Assembly (NCBI RefSeq): GCF_006517395.1
Contig: NZ_VDCY01000001.1
Coordinates: 620,001 to 684,000, forward strand
Source: Terrilactibacillus laevilacticus
GTDB lineage: Bacteria; Bacillota; Bacilli; Bacillales; Sporolactobacillaceae
Length of the DNA stretch: 64,000 nucleotides
Reading direction: 5' to 3'
Part shown: positions 27,220-36,493 of the stretch, piece by piece
How the letters are laid out: every line of letters starts with the position of its first letter
Numbering within the stretch: position 1 is the stretch's first letter
The notes under the pieces: generated by a model
Seen by the model: the letters and a program-made list of their open reading frames with translations, nothing else
Told to the model about the DNA's origin: nothing
Databases searched by the model: none
Program-made: the position numbers and the translations under genes

Positions 27220-29904
27220 ATGGTCGAATATAATTCGAGAATGGAAAGACGAAAAGCCATGCAGCAACAAAAAAACAAAAACGCTCAGCATGGACAAAAA
27301 CAATCAAATCCAACAAAGAAAAATAGAAAAAAAACTTTTAAACGAGTTGCTCTTATATGTTTACTTCTGTTCTTATTTTTCATTCTTGCAAGTATGATAA
27401 CCGTATTTGCAATCATAAAGAACGCACCTTCATTAGATCCTAAAATGCTTAAAGATCCAATTTCTAGCCAAATTATCGATAAGAATGGCAAGATGGCAAC
27501 CAATGTATTTAATGGTAATAATAGAACGTATTCAGATATCGATAAAATACCGAAAAATGTGCAAAATGCGTTTATATCAACCGAAGATGCTCGTTTTTAC
27601 CAACATTTTGGTATTGATCCATATCGTATTGGTGGCGCAGTCGTCGCTCAATTTAAAAAAGGATTTGGATCTGAGGGTGCTAGTACGATTACACAGCAAG
27701 TGGTGCGAAATTCATTTTTAACCCAGAAAAAACAAATGACAAGAAAAATTCAAGAAGCGTATCTAGCCATTAAATTAGAACAAAAGTATACTAAAAAACA
27801 AATTTTAGAAATGTATCTTAATAAAATTTATTTAGGGGCTGGTGCGACTTATGGGGTTTCAAATGCTTCTAAACTATACTTTGGTAAAAATATTCAAGAT
27901 GTAACCCTTCCTCAGGCAGCCATGCTCGCAGCGATGACGAGGAATCCAGGGTATTATGATCCATTAAGACAACCTGAGCATGCCAAACAGCGACGAGACC
28001 TCGTTCTTGATCTGATGGTTCAACATCATGCTATTTCAAAGGAAGAAGCTGAAAAGGCAAAAAAAGTTTCAATTAAAGAAATGACGAAAGGACACACAAA
28101 AGTTAAACAAAATAAAACAAAATATAGTGCTTATGTGGACTATCTCTATAAAGAATTAGTCGAAGATAAAAAAGTCATCTCGGCAAATGATTTTTATAAT
28201 GGCGGACTCAAAATTTACACATCTCTTGATCCTGCCATTCAATCTCGTGTAGAAGAAGTCCTTGATAATGAAAATAACTTCCCTGGAGTTAAACACAATT
28301 TCCAAGCAGGCATTTCTATTGTAGATACTAAAACGGGATCCATCCAAGCCATTGGCGGAGCAAGAAATTATGTTAAGGGAAATTTCAACTATGCTACATC
28401 GGCTAGTAATAACATAGGATCAACAGCTAAACCAATCATAGACTATGGTCCTGCTATTGAATATATGAATTGGGCGACGAATCATACGGTTGATGATACA
28501 GCTGCAGAGGCACACTATTCTGGAGGGCAATCATTCGGAAACTGGAATGGTACATTTGAAGGACCGATGACCATGCGTCGAGCGCTTGCGAGATCACGAA
28601 ATGTTCCCGCAGTCCAAACGTTAAAAATCTTGAAAGATCAAGTTGGAGATGCAAAAATTAAACAATTTACTAAAAAATTAGGTATCCCACTCGATACGAT
28701 TTATGAAACATATGGGATTGGGGCATTTGGTGCCTCTCCTTTACAGCTTGCTGGGGCCTATGCTACCTTTGGTAATAATGGTAAGTACAATCAACCCTAT
28801 GCAGCGATTAAAATCGAATATCCTGATGGTCAAATTCAAGACCTTGATCATGTTCAGCATGTTGCCATGCATGATTACACAGCATATATGATAACGGATA
28901 TGTTGAAAGACGTGGTTACAAGTGGTACAGGAACGGCTGCAAATCTTCCAGGAGTTCCGTTAGCCGCCAAAACAGGTACTCAAAATGTACCAAAAGAGAT
29001 TGTTGATAAATACAATCTCAGCAGCTATGAGCAAAGAAATGGTGCCATCAGTTCTTGGTTTGTTGGTTACACCACAAAATACACAGCTTCTATTTGGACT
29101 GGATATGGTCACTCTAATGACAAAAATGCTGGGCATGTTTTGATGGGAGCTGAACAGCACTACAATCAATATATATTTAAATATATCATGAGTGGATTCA
29201 TGCAGGGATCTCAAGATTTTAAGCGACCTAATTCTGTTATAGATATTGGTAATGGAGAGCTCGCCGTAAGAGGTACTCAAGCCGAGGTTCGAAAAGAAAC
29301 TAAAGAAGATAAAGATAAAATAGTCGATTCACCTACTGGTTTAAATGCCCAATATAATGCAGCATCCAAAGTCGTTTCAATTCAATGGAATTATGATAAC
29401 GATGCAACATTTATCGTTACGCAAGACGGCGGACCAAGCACATCGACATCAAATAAACAAGTGACCGTCCAAAATGTCACGCCTGGTCAAACTTATACGT
29501 TTACGGTTACTGCGAAAACGAAAGATGGCACAAGTAAACCGGCTAGTGTTTCCATTAAAATACCGCAAGATGCAACAACCAATCCAAATGAAAACCAAAA
29601 TAATCAAGATAATAATGGAAACACAAATTCCAATAATAATGGAAACAATGGAAATAACGGGAATAACCAAAATAACAATAATAACAATAACAACAACGAG
29701 AATACTGGTAATAACTCGAAAAACAATCAAAATTCGAATAATAATTCAAATGAAAATACCAATAATACAAACGACAGCAACACATCGGCAAACAATGATA
29801 AACCAACGAGTGGTAATGAAGATGCTAATCAAACCCAAAATCAAAATGACAAGAAAAAAGAACCTAACAAACAAGAAAAAGTTCAGAAAGATAATAATCA
29901 ATAA
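27220..29904 (+). CDS. ponA: Class A penicillin-binding protein 1 (PBP1)
   Basis: An 894-residue bifunctional peptidoglycan synthase: a basic cytoplasmic tail, one membrane helix (about 42-66), a GT51 transglycosylase domain (about 80-260, with catalytic Glu122 in TEDARFYQHFG) and a transpeptidase domain. The transpeptidase motifs are S401-TAK, RSRN and K584-TG. A fibronectin type III-like module (about 690-780) and an extremely Asn-rich tail (about 790-894) complete it. The tail is also seen, shorter or longer, in other Bacillus PBP1 proteins. Operon with recU; a terminator follows immediately. Confidence 0.93.
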   Translation: MVEYNSRMERRKAMQQQKNKNAQHGQKQSNPTKKNRKKTFKRVALICLLLFLFFILASMITVFAIIKNAPSLDPKMLKDPISSQIIDKNGKMATNVFNGNNRTYSDIDKIPKNVQNAFISTEDARFYQHFGIDPYRIGGAVVAQFKKGFGSEGASTITQQVVRNSFLTQKKQMTRKIQEAYLAIKLEQKYTKKQILEMYLNKIYLGAGATYGVSNASKLYFGKNIQDVTLPQAAMLAAMTRNPGYYDPLRQPEHAKQRRDLVLDLMVQHHAISKEEAEKAKKVSIKEMTKGHTKVKQNKTKYSAYVDYLYKELVEDKKVISANDFYNGGLKIYTSLDPAIQSRVEEVLDNENNFPGVKHNFQAGISIVDTKTGSIQAIGGARNYVKGNFNYATSASNNIGSTAKPIIDYGPAIEYMNWATNHTVDDTAAEAHYSGGQSFGNWNGTFEGPMTMRRALARSRNVPAVQTLKILKDQVGDAKIKQFTKKLGIPLDTIYETYGIGAFGASPLQLAGAYATFGNNGKYNQPYAAIKIEYPDGQIQDLDHVQHVAMHDYTAYMITDMLKDVVTSGTGTAANLPGVPLAAKTGTQNVPKEIVDKYNLSSYEQRNGAISSWFVGYTTKYTASIWTGYGHSNDKNAGHVLMGAEQHYNQYIFKYIMSGFMQGSQDFKRPNSVIDIGNGELAVRGTQAEVRKETKEDKDKIVDSPTGLNAQYNAASKVVSIQWNYDNDATFIVTQDGGPSTSTSNKQVTVQNVTPGQTYTFTVTAKTKDGTSKPASVSIKIPQDATTNPNENQNNQDNNGNTNSNNNGNNGNNGNNQNNNNNNNNNENTGNNSKNNQNSNNNSNENTNNTNDSNTSANNDKPTSGNEDANQTQNQNDKKKEPNKQEKVQKDNNQ

Positions 29905-29908
29905 TGAC

Positions 29909-29938
29909 AAAAACCGCTGAAAATCTTCAGCGGTTTTT
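29909..29938. terminator. Bidirectional terminator between ponA and ypoC
   Basis: Arms AAAAACCGCTGA (29909-29920) and TCAGCGGTTTTT (29927-29938) lie four bases after ponA's stop and overlap the last codon of the convergent ypoC-like gene. Confidence 0.85.
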
Positions 29939-30458
29939 ACTTTCTTATTTTTTTTGCGATGTATTTTTTCATTAATTCATCATACAAAGCATTTAATTGA
30001 ATAAAACTTACATGATGCACGGGTTTATGACAAATGTAACGAACGCGGTCCGATGCGTTCACGGGTACTAAAGATAAACTAATCATTTCACGATACAAAG
30101 ATTGATCTAATGTAGGGACGGGTCGACCCTCTATCCAAAATAGAAGGTCAATATAATTGGCTAAGGCCAATATGATGATGGCTTGCACATTGTTCCCTTT
30201 TCGATTATGAAAGGCGTCTTTTAGCTGTGGGGAAATCTCCTTCCAGTGATCAAATTTCGCTTTAACATATCCAGTGTCTTGCCATGGCCATGTCGCTATC
30301 TGATCATTATGACATAGATATAATATATCATAGAAAAACGGAAAGCTATTTTGTGTCTTTATGTCTATAGGTAACATATCCCCTTCATGGTAAAAAGGTG
30401 GGTAACAAAATGAACGAGGAATTTTTATTTTAACGGTGTTATTTTTCAACGCTAACAT
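29937..30458 (-). CDS. ypoC: YpoC-like protein
   Basis: A 173-residue soluble protein without a known activity, with WPWQDTGYVKAKFDHW and ANYIDLLFWIEGRPV. The name rests on position between nth and ponA, exactly where B. subtilis has ypoC, and on similar size. It overlaps nth by 20 bases, so it is the last gene of the dnaD-nth-ypoC operon. The sequence itself gives no catalytic motif. Confidence 0.65.
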   Translation of the reverse strand: MLALKNNTVKIKIPRSFCYPPFYHEGDMLPIDIKTQNSFPFFYDILYLCHNDQIATWPWQDTGYVKAKFDHWKEISPQLKDAFHNRKGNNVQAIIILALANYIDLLFWIEGRPVPTLDQSLYREMISLSLVPVNASDRVRYICHKPVHHVSFIQLNALYDELMKKYIAKKIRK

Positions 30459-31110
30459 CTCTTACATTTTTATTCATACGTTTTTTCCCTTCCCGGCAGA
30501 GGTGTAGGAGTGGACACTCAGGGCACTCGGGTCTCTGAGCCTTACAATGATATCGCCCGAAAAAAATCAATCGATGGTGGGTTTCAGACCATTTATCTTT
30601 AGGAACGATCCTCATCAACGTTTTTTCCACTTCTAGTACACTGTCTTTCCATCTACAAATTCCTAGACGTTTTGATACACGTTCGACATGTGTATCAACA
30701 GCTATAGCTGGTTCACCAAATGCAACCGAGACAATAACATTGGCCGTTTTCCGTCCAATTCCAGCTAATTTTAATAATTCTGCGTGATTTGAAGGAAGTT
30801 CTCCATCGTAATCTTCAATTAACTGCTGACATAGTTTTCGTATATGCTTAGCCTTGTTACGATATAACCCAATCGAACGAATATCATTTTGTAACTCTTC
30901 GATAGGTACAGCTAAATAGTCTTCTGGATGATGGTATTTCTGAAACAGATGAGGCGTCACTTTGTTTACGAGTGCATCTGTACATTGTGCCGATAAAATC
31001 ACGGCGATGGCTAACTCGAAAGGATTGTGATGGTGTAATTCACAATGTGCCTCTGGAAACATCTCACCAATGACATCCAGTGCTTCGATCGTTTTTTGTT
31101 TACTTAACAT
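30439..31110 (-). CDS. nth: Endonuclease III (DNA glycosylase/AP lyase)
   Basis: A 223-residue base-excision repair enzyme removing oxidised pyrimidines and nicking AP sites. The helix-hairpin-helix LAGIGRKTANVIVS carries the catalytic Lys, VDTHVERVSKRLG the catalytic Asp, and the C-terminal cysteines of CKAQRPECPECPLLHLC form the 4Fe-4S loop. It sits 24 bases downstream of dnaD and overlaps ypoC, the conserved Bacillus order. Confidence 0.95.
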   Translation of the reverse strand: MLSKQKTIEALDVIGEMFPEAHCELHHHNPFELAIAVILSAQCTDALVNKVTPHLFQKYHHPEDYLAVPIEELQNDIRSIGLYRNKAKHIRKLCQQLIEDYDGELPSNHAELLKLAGIGRKTANVIVSVAFGEPAIAVDTHVERVSKRLGICRWKDSVLEVEKTLMRIVPKDKWSETHHRLIFFGRYHCKAQRPECPECPLLHLCREGKKRMNKNVRDVSVEK

Positions 31111-31134
31111 GAGCCCTTCCCTTTCTCCTCCTCA

Positions 31135-31833
31135 TTATTTTTCCAACCAATTATATAAAGGAAATGTCTGTTGCACTTGGTTTTCCTTCTCTTTCACGGT
31201 CCGTGGATATCCTTTCGTATGAGACCGAATCTTTTCACCATGTGCTTTTGCCTGTTGTAATGTTGTGATACCTTTTTTCTTCCAATCAAATAAGATACGA
31301 TCAATGTAACGGAAATTCAATTTGCCAGAAATCACAGCCTCACGTAGAGCCCCTTTGATTAGTTGGATCGAATGCCGGTCTTCTTCTAACCACAAGGTTA
31401 AGGTTTCACATTCTATCGGAGATAAGGGTCGGCCAAATTCATTCTCGAATATCGTATACAAACTCTCTTCCTCTTGTTGATTGGATTCAGTTTCTATTTT
31501 ACAATACTCAGATACCATTTTTTCCCATAATGGATCAAGAGAATAGCTTTCGGAATAAAGGTGATGATCATTATTTTGTTCAATAGCTAAATAGCCTTGT
31601 TGAATCAGCTGTCTTAATAATTGAGCACATTCCGTCCTAGTTAATGTCATTTTATGAGATAGATCCTCAAGAGAAGGAAAGCAAATTCCTTTTATAATAA
31701 ATGAATGTAATTGAATCAGTAACATACAACTCTTTTCATTCAGCCCCATCGATTTATATGTCTCTAATAATAACGTTGGAATCATAATATTTCCATTCAA
31801 AATCATTTCTTTTAACTTTTTATTCTCCATCAT
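31135..31833 (-). CDS. dnaD: Primosome protein DnaD
   Basis: A 232-residue replication initiation and restart protein. The N-terminal winged-helix oligomerisation domain (about 1-110) is followed by the DnaD C-terminal DNA-binding domain, with FENEFGRPLSPIECETL and YIDRILFDWKKKGITT near its end. Length equals B. subtilis DnaD. It lies between asnS (with a terminator in between) and nth. Confidence 0.92.
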   Translation of the reverse strand: MMENKKLKEMILNGNIMIPTLLLETYKSMGLNEKSCMLLIQLHSFIIKGICFPSLEDLSHKMTLTRTECAQLLRQLIQQGYLAIEQNNDHHLYSESYSLDPLWEKMVSEYCKIETESNQQEEESLYTIFENEFGRPLSPIECETLTLWLEEDRHSIQLIKGALREAVISGKLNFRYIDRILFDWKKKGITTLQQAKAHGEKIRSHTKGYPRTVKEKENQVQQTFPLYNWLEK

Positions 31834-31920
31834 TCGACACCTCTTATGCCATTATAACACGCTAAAAGTATAGATTGTGACTCATATGATTATTAAATAA
31901 AAAGAAGAATGATTAGAAAT

Positions 31921-31960
31921 ATTGTATAAATGAAGGACCCTATCCAGACCTTTATACAAT
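31921..31960. repeat. Inverted repeat beside the asnS terminator
   Basis: Perfect ten-base arms ATTGTATAAA and TTTATACAAT surround 20 bases and abut the asnS terminator. The element lies in the region where the dnaD promoter should be and could be an operator or a second hairpin of the transcript end. Confidence 0.45.
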
Positions 31961-31989
31961 AAAAAAACCTCACATAGTGAGGTTTTTTT
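31961..31989 (-). terminator. Intrinsic terminator of asnS
   Basis: Thirteen-base arms AAAAAAACCTCAC and GTGAGGTTTTTTT with a three-base loop, immediately after the asnS stop. Confidence 0.88.
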
Positions 31990-31992
31990 GTA

Positions 31993-33288
31993 TTAAGGAT
32001 AAATTCGGTTTAATAATCTAGGGAATGGACTTGTTTCTCTAATATGTTCAATTCCACAAACCCATGCGACGGTGCGTTCAAGCCCTAAACCGAAGCCTGA
32101 ATGTGGAACGGAGCCAAATTGTCTAAGTTCCAAGTACCACTTGTATGCAGGATCGGTCAAGTTATGCTCTTCATATCGTTTCTTAAGAAGTTCTAAATCG
32201 TCAATACGTTGACTGCCTCCGATAATTTCTCCATATCCTTCTGGAGCTAGGAGGTCTGCGCAAAGAACCACTTCCTCACGACCAGGTTGCGGTTTCATAT
32301 AAAATGCTTTGATCGTCGTTGGATAGTTGGTTACAAAGACAGGTAGATCGAAACTTTCGGCAATCGCCGTCTCATGTGGTGCACCAAAATCCTCACCCCA
32401 TTCAATATCATTAAATCCTTTGTCTTTCAATAATTTAATCGCATCATCATAAGTGATTCTTGGGAACGGGGCTTTAATATTTTCAAGTTTACTGAGATCC
32501 CGGCCAAGAGTTTTCAAATCTGATGGACAATTTTTAAGGACTGATTGAACAAGAAAAGAGACATAATTTTCTTGAATAACAAGACTTTCTTCATGGTCAG
32601 TAAAAGCCATCTCAGGCTCAATCATCCAAAACTCAATTAAATGGCGACGCGTTTTTGATTTTTCAGCACGAAAAGTGGGTCCGAATGAAAATACCTTACC
32701 AAAGGCCATCGCGGCTGCTTCCATATACAATTGACCACTTTGAGATAGATAAGCATCACGGTCAAAGTATTCAGTATGGAATAAATCTGTCGAACCTTCA
32801 GCTGAGCTTCCTGTCAAAATCGGTGGATCAATTTTAATAAAGTCATGATTATTGAAAAATTCATAGGTTGCTCGAATGATTTCATTTCTAATTCTTAATA
32901 TGGCATGTTGTCTTGAGGATCTTAACCATAAATGGCGATGGTCCATCAAAAATTCTGTGCCATGTTCTTTTGGTGTGATTGGATAATCGGTGGCATATTG
33001 TATGATGTTGAGATCTGTTACGGTGAGTTCAAATCCAGATGGAGCCCGGTCATCTTTACGAACAAGACCTTTAACATAAAATGAACTTTCTTGTGTTAGA
33101 TGTTTGGCTGCTTCCCAAGCTTCCTCTGATACTTCTTTTTTTACAAGAACACCTTGAATAAACCCCGTACCATCCCTCAATTGTAAAAATTGAATCTTCC
33201 CACTAGAACGTTTATTAGTTAACCATACGCCGATCGTCACTTCTTGATCAACATATTGGCTGACTTTTGAAATAGTCGTTTTGATCAT
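31993..33288 (-). CDS. asnS: Asparaginyl-tRNA synthetase
   Basis: A 431-residue class IIb enzyme charging tRNA-Asn. An OB-fold anticodon-binding domain (about 1-105, with [20 protein letters not shown] in the usual place) leads to the catalytic core. Motif 2 is [13 protein letters not shown] and motif 3 [15 protein letters not shown]. The start is ATG 33288 with TTGGAGG upstream; the earlier in-frame TTG lies on the ribosome binding site itself. It follows ypmB by 20 bases; the aspB gene that separates them in B. subtilis is missing. Confidence 0.95.
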   Translation of the reverse strand: MIKTTISKVSQYVDQEVTIGVWLTNKRSSGKIQFLQLRDGTGFIQGVLVKKEVSEEAWEAAKHLTQESSFYVKGLVRKDDRAPSGFELTVTDLNIIQYATDYPITPKEHGTEFLMDHRHLWLRSSRQHAILRIRNEIIRATYEFFNNHDFIKIDPPILTGSSAEGSTDLFHTEYFDRDAYLSQSGQLYMEAAAMAFGKVFSFGPTFRAEKSKTRRHLIEFWMIEPEMAFTDHEESLVIQENYVSFLVQSVLKNCPSDLKTLGRDLSKLENIKAPFPRITYDDAIKLLKDKGFNDIEWGEDFGAPHETAIAESFDLPVFVTNYPTTIKAFYMKPQPGREEVVLCADLLAPEGYGEIIGGSQRIDDLELLKKRYEEHNLTDPAYKWYLELRQFGSVPHSGFGLGLERTVAWVCGIEHIRETSPFPRLLNRIYP

Positions 33289-33308
33289 ATATTTAGCCTC
33301 CAATATTT

Positions 33309-33794
33309 CTAAATATGCAAAATATGTTGTATCTCTTTCCCATCATCAAAGGTTAAAGAGACATAGTTGTAACGTTTTTGATGATCGAGAAACGTAACTT
33401 CCCATATGGGAACATCATTAATTGCCCCAAGTTTAACTGAAACAACTTTCAAGGTATCATACTTGAGTGAGTAGAAAATACTTAAGGCTTTATTTTTTGT
33501 AATACCGTCTTTTACATTTCTTTCAATGTAACTCCCCTTCTTTGTATCAGGCACCCATAGATAAACATCCTTATTTTTTTTCTTAGTTCTGATAATATGA
33601 TAAGGCGTTTTACCATTATAGTAAGTCACATTTGAAATTTGTGAGGATGAGATTTTGTCATGTTTTTCAGCCTTCTTTATGGCTGTATTTTCTTCTTTAT
33701 TTTTGTAAGAGACAGTTTTGTGATAAGTTATCCATGATTGAGAAATGACAACTACAACAATAATTGAAATAAAAATTATAATCCATTTTTTCAA
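33309..33794 (-). CDS. ypmB: YpmB-like DUF5590 membrane-anchored protein
   Basis: 161 residues with one N-terminal membrane anchor (about 4-22) and an outside domain containing two PepSY-like beta-alpha units ([12 protein letters not shown] and the final WEVTFLD...[11 protein letters not shown]). Position directly upstream of asnS matches B. subtilis ypmB. The role is unknown. The long intergenic region upstream carries an R1 repeat. Confidence 0.75.
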   Translation of the reverse strand: MKKWIIIFISIIVVVVISQSWITYHKTVSYKNKEENTAIKKAEKHDKISSSQISNVTYYNGKTPYHIIRTKKKNKDVYLWVPDTKKGSYIERNVKDGITKNKALSIFYSLKYDTLKVVSVKLGAINDVPIWEVTFLDHQKRYNYVSLTFDDGKEIQHILHI

Positions 33795-33807
33795 AGTATC
33801 ACCTTTT

Positions 33808-34014
33808 ATCCCGCCTTAACGGCTAGAAAAGACCCCACCACAAGATTCTGAGTATTTAAAGAAGATAGGCGGGGAATCAACTTCCCGTAAAGGTCCGATT
33901 GGTTCAAGCTTTCCATCAGGGGGAATAACGCAGGCTAAAAACGTGACGTCCTGTCGCAACGCCTGCACTAGCACATCCTGTGCGTCGAAAAACCCCCACT
34001 GATGGAAGTTTCAC
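33808..34014 (+). repeat. Dispersed structured repeat R1, copy B
   Basis: About 207 bp, aligned with 52189-52393 and the reverse complement of 7710-7918. An outer stem (CCATCAGGGGG near 33924 with CCCCCACTGATGG near 33997) encloses two hairpins: GCAGGC...GCCTGC and GCACATCCTGTGC. This cloverleaf-like fold is kept in the other copies with compensating or G-U changes. It is located just upstream of ypmB. Confidence 0.85.
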
Positions 34015-34184
34015 TTTATGTAATTAAATCATGATAAATTTGGTTTAAAAATCATATAGAAATGACATCTCTGCCATTCATATCCTCCTTTACGTAAAAT
34101 CTGTTAGACATAGTTCAATGGAAAAAGGTCAAACTAAGATTACCCTATATTAAAGGGAAAAATTATTCCTAACTCACACGCTTT

Positions 34185-34212
34185 AAAACGAAACCTATTT
34201 TGGTTTCGTTTT
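34185..34212. terminator. Hairpin with T-run, possible bidirectional terminator
   Basis: Arms AAAACGAAACC (34185-34195) and GGTTTCGTTTT (34202-34212). Located 167 bases after the stop of the MBL-like gene. Another hairpin (arms around AGAAAGTAAGGATA and TATCCTCTTTCT) follows at 34226-34260. The rest of 34015-34378 shows no gene. Confidence 0.55.
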
Positions 34213-34270
34213 ATTTTACACTTTAAGAAAGTAAGGATAGTACGAGCTTATCCTCTTTCTACGCTTTCTA

Positions 34271-34295
34271 GGACCCTCAATCGGCAAGTTTTCTT
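34271..34295 (+). repeat. 25-bp repeat shared with 39452-39476
   Basis: The 18 bases CAATCGGCAAGTTTTCTT are identical at both sites and the flanks are similar (GGACCCT versus GGCCCCG). The origin is unknown; it may be the edge of a decayed element. Confidence 0.5.
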
Positions 34296-34378
34296 AAAAA
34301 CCTTTTTGGTTCATTTCACATATCACATAAATGTGACCAAAGTTTCAAATATCAAAATCATTATATCACGAATTAGCT

Positions 34379-35134
34379 TCAATTATCAGGTATGGAATGG
34401 ACTTGATAATCATTTGGTGATAACAGGACTAATACAGTCCCTGTTTCATTTAATAAATATAAATCAATAAAGTTAGATTGTAACTGATGACAAAGTTCTG
34501 GGCTAGCGCGGTACCCTTTTTTCTTGAAAATCACAACCATTTCTGGATCTAAATGCTTTATCCAAGTTGAATCCAATCTTGATTTTAATCCAAAATGATC
34601 GATTTTAATGATATTTGCTTGGGGAGTTTTTTTGTTTGTCCATTTGTGGGGAATACTTAAAAAATAAATGTTTTCACTACCATAGGATAATAATAAATTC
34701 GCTCCTTCATAGCGCTCATTAATTACATTTATTTTTAGTTTACCTATCTTCTTCAGTTCAGTGAATGTTTGACTTTTACTGATGGCTCTAGGTGCTATGT
34801 ATTGTTTAATATGATATTTTTTTAACAAAATATCTTTGTTGCCCGTATAGAGCCTCCCCGCTCTTGTGATAATTAAGGCATCTAACTTTTTTACCCCATA
34901 CCTATCTAACCAATTAAATAACTCGTTTCTTGAACTTTTTGCTCCCGTATTAATCAATGTTGTTTGATGAGCTTCTTGGATTAATGTTGCTTCACCGTTA
35001 GATAATTTTAAAAAACTAATCGCTATTTGATCATTTTTAAAATGAATGACCACTTCTTTCTTTGCATATGTCATAGAGGCGTGACTAAGAAATATACAAA
35101 GCAAACCTATCATCCAAGCAAATTTTTTCATCAT
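34379..35134 (-). CDS. Exported ComEC-type metallo-beta-lactamase-fold protein with metal site lost
   Basis: 251 residues with a cleavable signal peptide (ending about THAK, near ASMTYA). The rest follows the MBL domain of ComEC: SNGEATLI, TTLINTGAKSSRNELFNWL, KKLDALIITRAGRLYTGN, IIKIDHFGLKSRLDSTW and LDPEMVVIF. Where active members have THxHxDH after DALIIT, this protein has TRAGRLYTG, so the metal ligands are absent. I expect no hydrolase activity, perhaps a binding or regulatory role. The start is ATG 35134 after GGGGGATC. It occupies the place where B. subtilis has dinG and ypmA. Confidence 0.65.
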   Translation of the reverse strand: MMKKFAWMIGLLCIFLSHASMTYAKKEVVIHFKNDQIAISFLKLSNGEATLIQEAHQTTLINTGAKSSRNELFNWLDRYGVKKLDALIITRAGRLYTGNKDILLKKYHIKQYIAPRAISKSQTFTELKKIGKLKINVINERYEGANLLLSYGSENIYFLSIPHKWTNKKTPQANIIKIDHFGLKSRLDSTWIKHLDPEMVVIFKKKGYRASPELCHQLQSNFIDLYLLNETGTVLVLLSPNDYQVHSIPDN

Positions 35135-35231
35135 TGATCCCCCGTTCATCCATAGTTTGCATTTGAACGAGGGAATTTATAACATCACGTTAAAATATGA
35201 ACACTTTTTCTTTAGATACAAAAAAATAAAA

Positions 35232-35248
35232 CGTTTCATTAATAAACG
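35232..35248 (-). terminator. Weak terminator at the panD end
   Basis: On the minus strand CGTTT (35244-35248) pairs with AAACG (35232-35236), followed by TTTTATTTTTTT. The five-base stem overlaps the panD stop codon. Confidence 0.45.
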
Positions 35249-35622
35249 GTACGTTCTTTTTCCCCATTTTTAATAGACTGAATGGTATTATCCTTATTCA
35301 TGAAAGCCACGATCGGTTCATAATCATGACATTGTTGATCGTCCATAACTGCATAAGAAATAATAATAACGGTATCACCTTTTTGAACGAGTCTAGCGGC
35401 TGCTCCATTTAGACAAATAGTTCCTGACCCTGCTTCACCTTCTATCACATAGGTTTCCAGTCTAGCGCCATTGTGATTATTGACAATTTGAACCTTTTCA
35501 TGAGGTAAAATATTGGTTGCCGCTAAAATATCACGATCAATTGTAATGCTACCCATATAGTTCAGGTTAGCTTCAGTCACGGTTGCACGATGTATCTTAC
35601 TTTTCATCATGTGTCTTAGCAT
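35239..35622 (-). CDS. panD: Aspartate 1-decarboxylase
   Basis: Makes beta-alanine for pantothenate. It is a pyruvoyl enzyme that self-cleaves at the Gly-Ser of NYMGSITID (about 24-25). [12 protein letters not shown] and [21 protein letters not shown] are signature segments. Length is 127, the same as B. subtilis PanD when the first ATG is used, overlapping panC by 26 bases. Last gene of panB-panC-panD. Confidence 0.95.
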   Translation of the reverse strand: MLRHMMKSKIHRATVTEANLNYMGSITIDRDILAATNILPHEKVQIVNNHNGARLETYVIEGEAGSGTICLNGAAARLVQKGDTVIIISYAVMDDQQCHDYEPIVAFMNKDNTIQSIKNGEKERTVY

Positions 35623-36493
35623 AACCTAGTACCTCCTTAGCTGCAGGAATCATTAGAATTCGATTATCAATTAATCTTGCTTGTTTGTACTTCACAGCAC
35701 AGGCGATAATCACTTGTCCTGAAAGTTCATCAACAGGTTTAAGTTCTGGATAGCGAAGAATATCAACGTAATCCAATTCACCAAGATTCAAATTTTTATA
35801 AAAATAACGAGTAATGGAGCTTTTAATTACTTCAGTTGATTTTTCACCTTTTTCAATGAGACTTTCACCTAACTTCAATGCACGGTTAAGATGTAAAGCT
35901 TCTTTTCTTTCCTCAGCACTCAGTTTACTGTTACGAGAACTCATCGCTAGGCCATCCTCTTCACGAATCATTGGACAAGGAAAAAGTTGAATTTGAAAAT
36001 GAAAATCTTGAATAAGTTGCTGAACAATAGCCACTTGTTGAGCATCCTTTAAACCAAAATAGACGTGATGAGGTGAAACAATATGAAATAACTTGGTTAG
36101 AATTGTCGCAACCCCATCAAAATGTCCTGGCCGTTTTTCTCCACATAATACGTCGACACCTTGTGTGACATGAACCATTATAGGGTTATCTTGAGGGTAC
36201 ATGTCTGCTGCACTCGGGTGAAATAGAACGTCTGCACCAAGATCTTCAACAAGTTTAGCGTCCTCGTCTAGTGTTCTAGGATAGGTTTCAAAATCTTCAT
36301 TCGGACCAAATTGAGTAGGGTTAACAAACACACTTACGACAACAAAATCAGACGTTGTTTTGGCTTTTTTGATTAACGAAGCGTGTCCCTTATGAAGGTT
36401 CCCCATTGTTGGTACGAAACCTATCGTCTTCCTTTCTTCTCTGATCTCTGTCGCCAACTTTTGCATGTCTTCAATTGTTGTGATGATGTTCAT
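35597..36493 (-). CDS. panC: Pantothenate synthetase (pantoate-beta-alanine ligase)
   Basis: Joins pantoate and beta-alanine using ATP. Visible motifs are [16 protein letters not shown] (the HIGH-like nucleotide site), [29 protein letters not shown] and AMSSRNSKL (KMSKS-like). Length 298 is normal (about 286 in B. subtilis). It overlaps panB by 4 bases and panD by 26, so translation is coupled through the operon. Confidence 0.95.
   Translation of the reverse strand: MNIITTIEDMQKLATEIREERKTIGFVPTMGNLHKGHASLIKKAKTTSDFVVVSVFVNPTQFGPNEDFETYPRTLDEDAKLVEDLGADVLFHPSAADMYPQDNPIMVHVTQGVDVLCGEKRPGHFDGVATILTKLFHIVSPHHVYFGLKDAQQVAIVQQLIQDFHFQIQLFPCPMIREEDGLAMSSRNSKLSAEERKEALHLNRALKLGESLIEKGEKSTEVIKSSITRYFYKNLNLGELDYVDILRYPELKPVDELSGQVIIACAVKYKQARLIDNRILMIPAAKEVLGYAKTHDEK

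Noticed and set aside
29440-29904. Asn-rich tail of PBP1 as a frameshift artefact
   Set aside because: The frame is continuous to a stop just before a terminator, and Asn-rich tails are known in Bacillus PBP1 proteins.
29449-29920. Several long ORFs in other frames and on the opposite strand
   Set aside because: They are shadows of the Asn-rich, AAT/AAC-repeat tail of ponA; their repetitive Ile/Met or Tyr/Cys composition follows from that.
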